Shown here piece by piece: positions 7,567-9,305 of a stretch of 9,305 nt of DNA (positions within the stretch are counted from its first letter, which is position 1; each line of letters begins with the position of its first letter). This DNA comes from Pedosphaera sp. GTDB taxonomy: Bacteria > Verrucomicrobiota > Verrucomicrobiia > Limisphaerales > UBA9464. A program made the position numbers and the translations under genes. Location: positions 1 through 9,305 of the forward strand of contig SIAZ01000144.1 in NCBI GenBank assembly GCA_009695405.1, read 5' to 3'. The notes beneath the pieces were generated by a model that saw nothing but the letters and a program-made list of their open reading frames with translations, had not been told where the DNA came from and searched no databases.

Positions 7567-8613
7567 AGTATTCCGCAACTGAGATCCCTTCACTTCTCGC
7601 TTCCTCCATTTGAACGGTTTGGCTTTTGGATTGTAGGCGGCGATGAAGGCCTCAATGGCCTGACGTAGGTCGGCGATATTTTTGAAACTCGCTCCGCGCA
7701 GGGCCTTGCGGGACAGGATGCCAAACCAGATCTCGACTTGGTTGAGCCAACTCGCCGAGGTGGGGGTAAAATGAAAGTGGACGTTGGGATGCGCCGCCAG
7801 CCAGGCGTCGCTTTTTTTGTGCGTGCAGTAATTGTCTAAAATCACATGCAACTGTCTGGCGGCGGGCGCTTCGGCCACTACCTGATCCATGAACTGCAAA
7901 AACTCCTCACTACGCTTGAGCGTGGTTGTGCTAGTGTGGATATGTCCGGTTGCCACTTGCAAAGCCGCAAACAGATTCAAAGCGCCATGTCTTTTATAAG
8001 TGCTCTTGAACCCGCGCACCAGCTTGCCATTATCCGTTTCCACATAACCGGTGGCCCGCTCCAAAGCCTGTATGCCGGGCTTTTCGTCCACACTGATGAC
8101 CAGGGCTTTTTCAGGCGGATTGAGATAGAGTCCCACAATATCCGCCGCTTTGGCGGCAAATTCCTTGTCCGTGCTGACACACCAGGAGCGTTGCCGCTGC
8201 AAACAGATTCCCTCCTTGCGCAAGACCCGCCACACGGCATGCACTGATCCGTTGAGGGCGGCAGCCACCGCCGGCCCGTCCCAGCAAGTTTGGCCTGGCG
8301 GTGGCGATTTTTCCAGAATGGCCAAGACTCCGTTGCGGAAGTCCGCGCCATAAACCGGCTTGGCTCCCAGCCGGGGCGCATCGCTCAGGCCGACCAAGCC
8401 TTTTTTGACAAAACGCTGCCGCCACTTGATGACTGTGTTGGGCCGTGTGTGGCACTGGCGGGCGACCTGCTGGACGGGCAAGCCCTCTAGGCATCCCAAA
8501 ACAATGCGTGCTCGTTCGACGGTTTGTTTGGGTTCAGTCCGGCTGGAGCCTAAGCGTTTTAAAACTTCACGATCCTCCAAACTACAGGCGATTTGGGCAG
8601 CGGCGCGTGCCAT
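7546..8613 (-). CDS. IS630-family transposase, full length
   Basis: This 355-aa DDE transposase catalyses cut-and-paste movement of the surrounding element. The N-terminal third is a helix-turn-helix region of the winged/homeodomain-like type (SLEDREVLKRL, then VARQCHTRPNTVIKWRQRF), followed by GLSDAPRLGAKP. The catalytic triad is complete: Asp176 in SVDEKPGIQALER, Asp260 in VILDNYCTHK and Glu294 in SWLNQVEIWF. The last two are 34 positions apart, as expected for IS630 (DD34E). The C-terminal FIAAYNPKAKPFKW motif is typical. The frame opens with TTG at 8616 directly before ATG at 8613; I take the ATG. Nothing is broken, so the element may still be active. It sits in opposite orientation to the ISAs1 remnant it interrupts. 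Confidence 0.94.
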   Translation of the reverse strand: MARAAAQIACSLEDREVLKRLGSSRTEPKQTVERARIVLGCLEGLPVQQVARQCHTRPNTVIKWRQRFVKKGLVGLSDAPRLGAKPVYGADFRNGVLAILEKSPPPGQTCWDGPAVAAALNGSVHAVWRVLRKEGICLQRQRSWCVSTDKEFAAKAADIVGLYLNPPEKALVISVDEKPGIQALERATGYVETDNGKLVRGFKSTYKRHGALNLFAALQVATGHIHTSTTTLKRSEEFLQFMDQVVAEAPAARQLHVILDNYCTHKKSDAWLAAHPNVHFHFTPTSASWLNQVEIWFGILSRKALRGASFKNIADLRQAIEAFIAAYNPKAKPFKWRKREVKGSQLRNTIVNLRK

Positions 8614-8620
8614 CAACTAC

Positions 8621-8648
8621 AGTATGCATATATCGCATTTCAATGCAA
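8621..8648 (-). promoter_or_regulatory. Possible promoter of the IS630 transposase
   Basis: Reading the minus strand, TTGCAT (8648-8643) and CATACT (8626-8621) are 16 nt apart and lie just inside the right end of the element, immediately before the gene. Matches to sigma-70 consensus are partial (3/6 and 4/6). Transcription from here would begin almost at the ATG, giving a leaderless message. The call rests on position more than on sequence. Confidence 0.25.
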
Positions 8649-8656
8649 GTAAGTAC
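8632..8656. repeat. IS630 right terminal inverted repeat
   Basis: On the minus strand it reads GTACTTACTTGCATTG from the outer edge inward, partner of the left repeat at 7542. The adjoining TA at 8657-8658 is the second copy of the target duplication. Confidence 0.7.
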
Positions 8657-8658
8657 TA

Positions 8659-8969
8659 GCAACGAGGTTAGGTATTGCGCGACGAGCCTGCCCCAGAATC
8701 AAATGAACTCGAAAGAGTTGGTGAAGGTGATCCAATGGCACTGGTCAGCCATTGAGAACGGGGTGCACTACCGGCGAGATGTGAGCTTCGAGGAAGACCG
8801 GTGCCGGGTGAAGAACCGCCAGGTGGCCGAAACGTTGACAGTCTTGAGGAACCTGAAAATTGGAGTCTACGAACTGGAGCGGGATCGCGGCAAAACCCAG
8901 GCGGCATCGCTGAAGACTTGGATGAAACAACAAACCTTCAGAACGACCCATGCGCTGCTGAAGGGCTGA
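8659..8969 (+). pseudogene. ISAs1-family transposase, C-terminal part beyond the IS630 insertion
   Basis: This is the remaining end of the transposase interrupted at 7541. It reads SNEVRYCATSLPQNQ, then the family's conserved block VIQWHWSAIENGVHYRRD (canonical form HWGIENRLHYVRD), VSFEEDRCRVKNRQVAETL and LRNLKIGVYEL, and ends in a TGA at 8967-8969. No lesion is visible in this part. It is in frame with the 7385-7541 segment once the IS630 element and one TA are removed. The open frame can be traced upstream into IS630 sequence (from 8445), but that portion is only an antisense shadow of the IS630 gene. Confidence 0.88.
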
Positions 8970-9137
8970 GGAGGAAATCCACGCCCGGACGAGCGGGCCA
9001 GACGTCGAGATCAGCCCTGCTAGGGGTCCTCCGGCACGCCGCCGCTCATCCATGGTATCCAAACCCGGCAACGCCACAGGGTCTTTACCCCATCCCCAAA
9101 TCCAGATCAATTCGCCCTAGATTGAGTTACGATAAAG

Positions 9138-9161
9138 CAACTCCCGTGCATTCACGAGTTG
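9138..9161. repeat. Small bulged hairpin in the right-hand spacer
   Basis: CAACTC ... GAGTTG with inner GTG/CAC pairing forms a stem with a two-base bulge and a short loop. It has no T-tract on either strand and no known partner gene. Apart from this, the spacer 9020-9168 shows nothing recognisable. Confidence 0.25.
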
Positions 9162-9168
9162 ACGGTAA

Positions 9169-9305
9169 GAATCAGTTCCAGAGGAGGTGATCGTCCTTGT
9201 TTTTGACCAAGATGCAGAGTTGAAGGAGATGGGTAAGGCCGGGGCGGCTCCAGAACTGACCACAGCCCCGGAGACGGCGCTGAAACTGTTTGCCCAAGGA
9301 CTCCA
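9169..9305 (+). CDS. Unidentified open frame running off the right edge (partial)
   Basis: After a TAA at 9166-9168 the frame is open to the window end, about 45 codons. Possible starts are GTG at 9187, which overlaps an AGGAGG-like stretch, and ATG at 9229, with GGAG immediately before it. Both are too close to the Shine-Dalgarno-like bases for normal spacing. The reading VIVLVFDQDAELKEMGKAG then PELTTAPETALKLFAQGL has a protein-like composition but I do not recognise a family. It may be the N-terminus of a gene, or a remnant of another mobile-element gene. Confidence 0.3.

Larger units (their letters stand above)
7542..8656 (-). mobile_element. Intact IS630-family insertion sequence with TA target duplication
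   Basis: The 1115-bp element carries a single transposase gene on the minus strand. It is flanked by TA dinucleotides at 7540-7541 and 8657-8658, the target duplication typical of the IS630/Tc1-mariner group. Its ends are related inverted repeats: GTGTTTATTTGC at the left and, on the other strand, GTACTTACTTGC at the right, with scattered matches continuing for about 25 bp. Deleting the element plus one TA rejoins AAA-CCT-A to GC-AAC-GAG and restores the ISAs1 transposase frame as KPSNEVRYCATSL, which fixes the boundaries to the base. Confidence 0.9.
6191..9019 (+). mobile_element. Degraded ISAs1-family element with DUF4338 domain, split by IS630
   Basis: The pieces 6191-7541 and 8659-8969 encode, in order and on one strand, a DUF4338 domain and an ISAs1-type DDE transposase, separated only by a later IS630 insertion. 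The left boundary is unknown and 6191 is simply the first codon. The right boundary is a guess: about 50 bp after the stop codon, the sequence ends GATCAGCCCTG, whose complement CAGGGCTGATC has the look of an insertion-sequence tip. No matching left copy was found. GC content is visibly higher than in the minus-strand genes to the left, which fits acquisition from elsewhere. Confidence 0.7.

Noticed and set aside
7977..8494. Two long minus-strand frames overlapping the IS630 gene
   Set aside because: They are out-of-frame shadows of a complete DDE transposase with all catalytic residues.
8445..8658. Upstream part of the plus-strand open frame that ends at 8969
   Set aside because: It is antisense to the intact IS630 transposase and its inverted repeat. 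Only the portion from 8659 shows transposase similarity.
8801..9190. Plus-strand open frame of about 130 codons across the transposase end and the spacer
   Set aside because: It overlaps the transposase C-terminus in another frame and its composition (Pro, Arg, Ser rich) is that of a shadow frame.

Overview
The window looks like a bacterial chromosome segment of moderate GC, most plausibly from the Planctomycetota/Verrucomicrobiota side of the PVC group. This is an inference from protein type: a secreted Cys-type (S1) sulfatase and a secreted GDSL esterase of a kind common in those phyla, together with weak or absent Shine-Dalgarno sequences before most genes. No 16S rRNA or other marker is present to fix the taxon. 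I found no tRNA, rRNA or CRISPR array.

Left part (40-5684): five intact genes, all on the minus strand and transcribed right to left. They are a secreted sulfatase, an M32 metallocarboxypeptidase, a histone-deacetylase-family amidohydrolase, a flavin-reductase-domain protein and a secreted SGNH/GDSL esterase. The deacetylase and flavin reductase genes are 3 bp apart and must be co-transcribed; the other gaps (about 50-130 bp) allow a longer operon or several units. The two exported enzymes fit removal of sulfate and acyl esters from polysaccharides outside the cytoplasm, while the three middle enzymes are cytoplasmic. No single pathway links all five. A perfect 9-bp dyad lies between the sulfatase and carboxypeptidase genes, and both of its arms recur upstream of the sulfatase.

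Middle (about 5737-6190): roughly 450 bp with no recognisable intact gene, only short open frames that may be remnants.

Right part (6191 to about 9020): a mobile-element graveyard with one element nested in another. The older element encoded, in one direction and probably one reading frame, a DUF4338 (DruA-type) domain followed by an ISAs1-family DDE transposase. It is a pseudogene with a 1-nt deletion, an internal domain deletion, two in-frame stops and a further frameshift. A younger, intact IS630-family element (7542-8656) sits inside it in the opposite orientation. Removing this element plus one copy of its TA target duplication restores the ISAs1 reading frame exactly, which proves the order of insertion. 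The transposase C-terminus resumes at 8659-8969.

Right edge (9169-9305): an open frame of unknown identity runs off the window. I did not find a convincing new functional system. The most interesting signals are the nested insertion, the DUF4338-ISAs1 fused fossil with a CCC-TGA frameshift-like site, and the repeated dyad.
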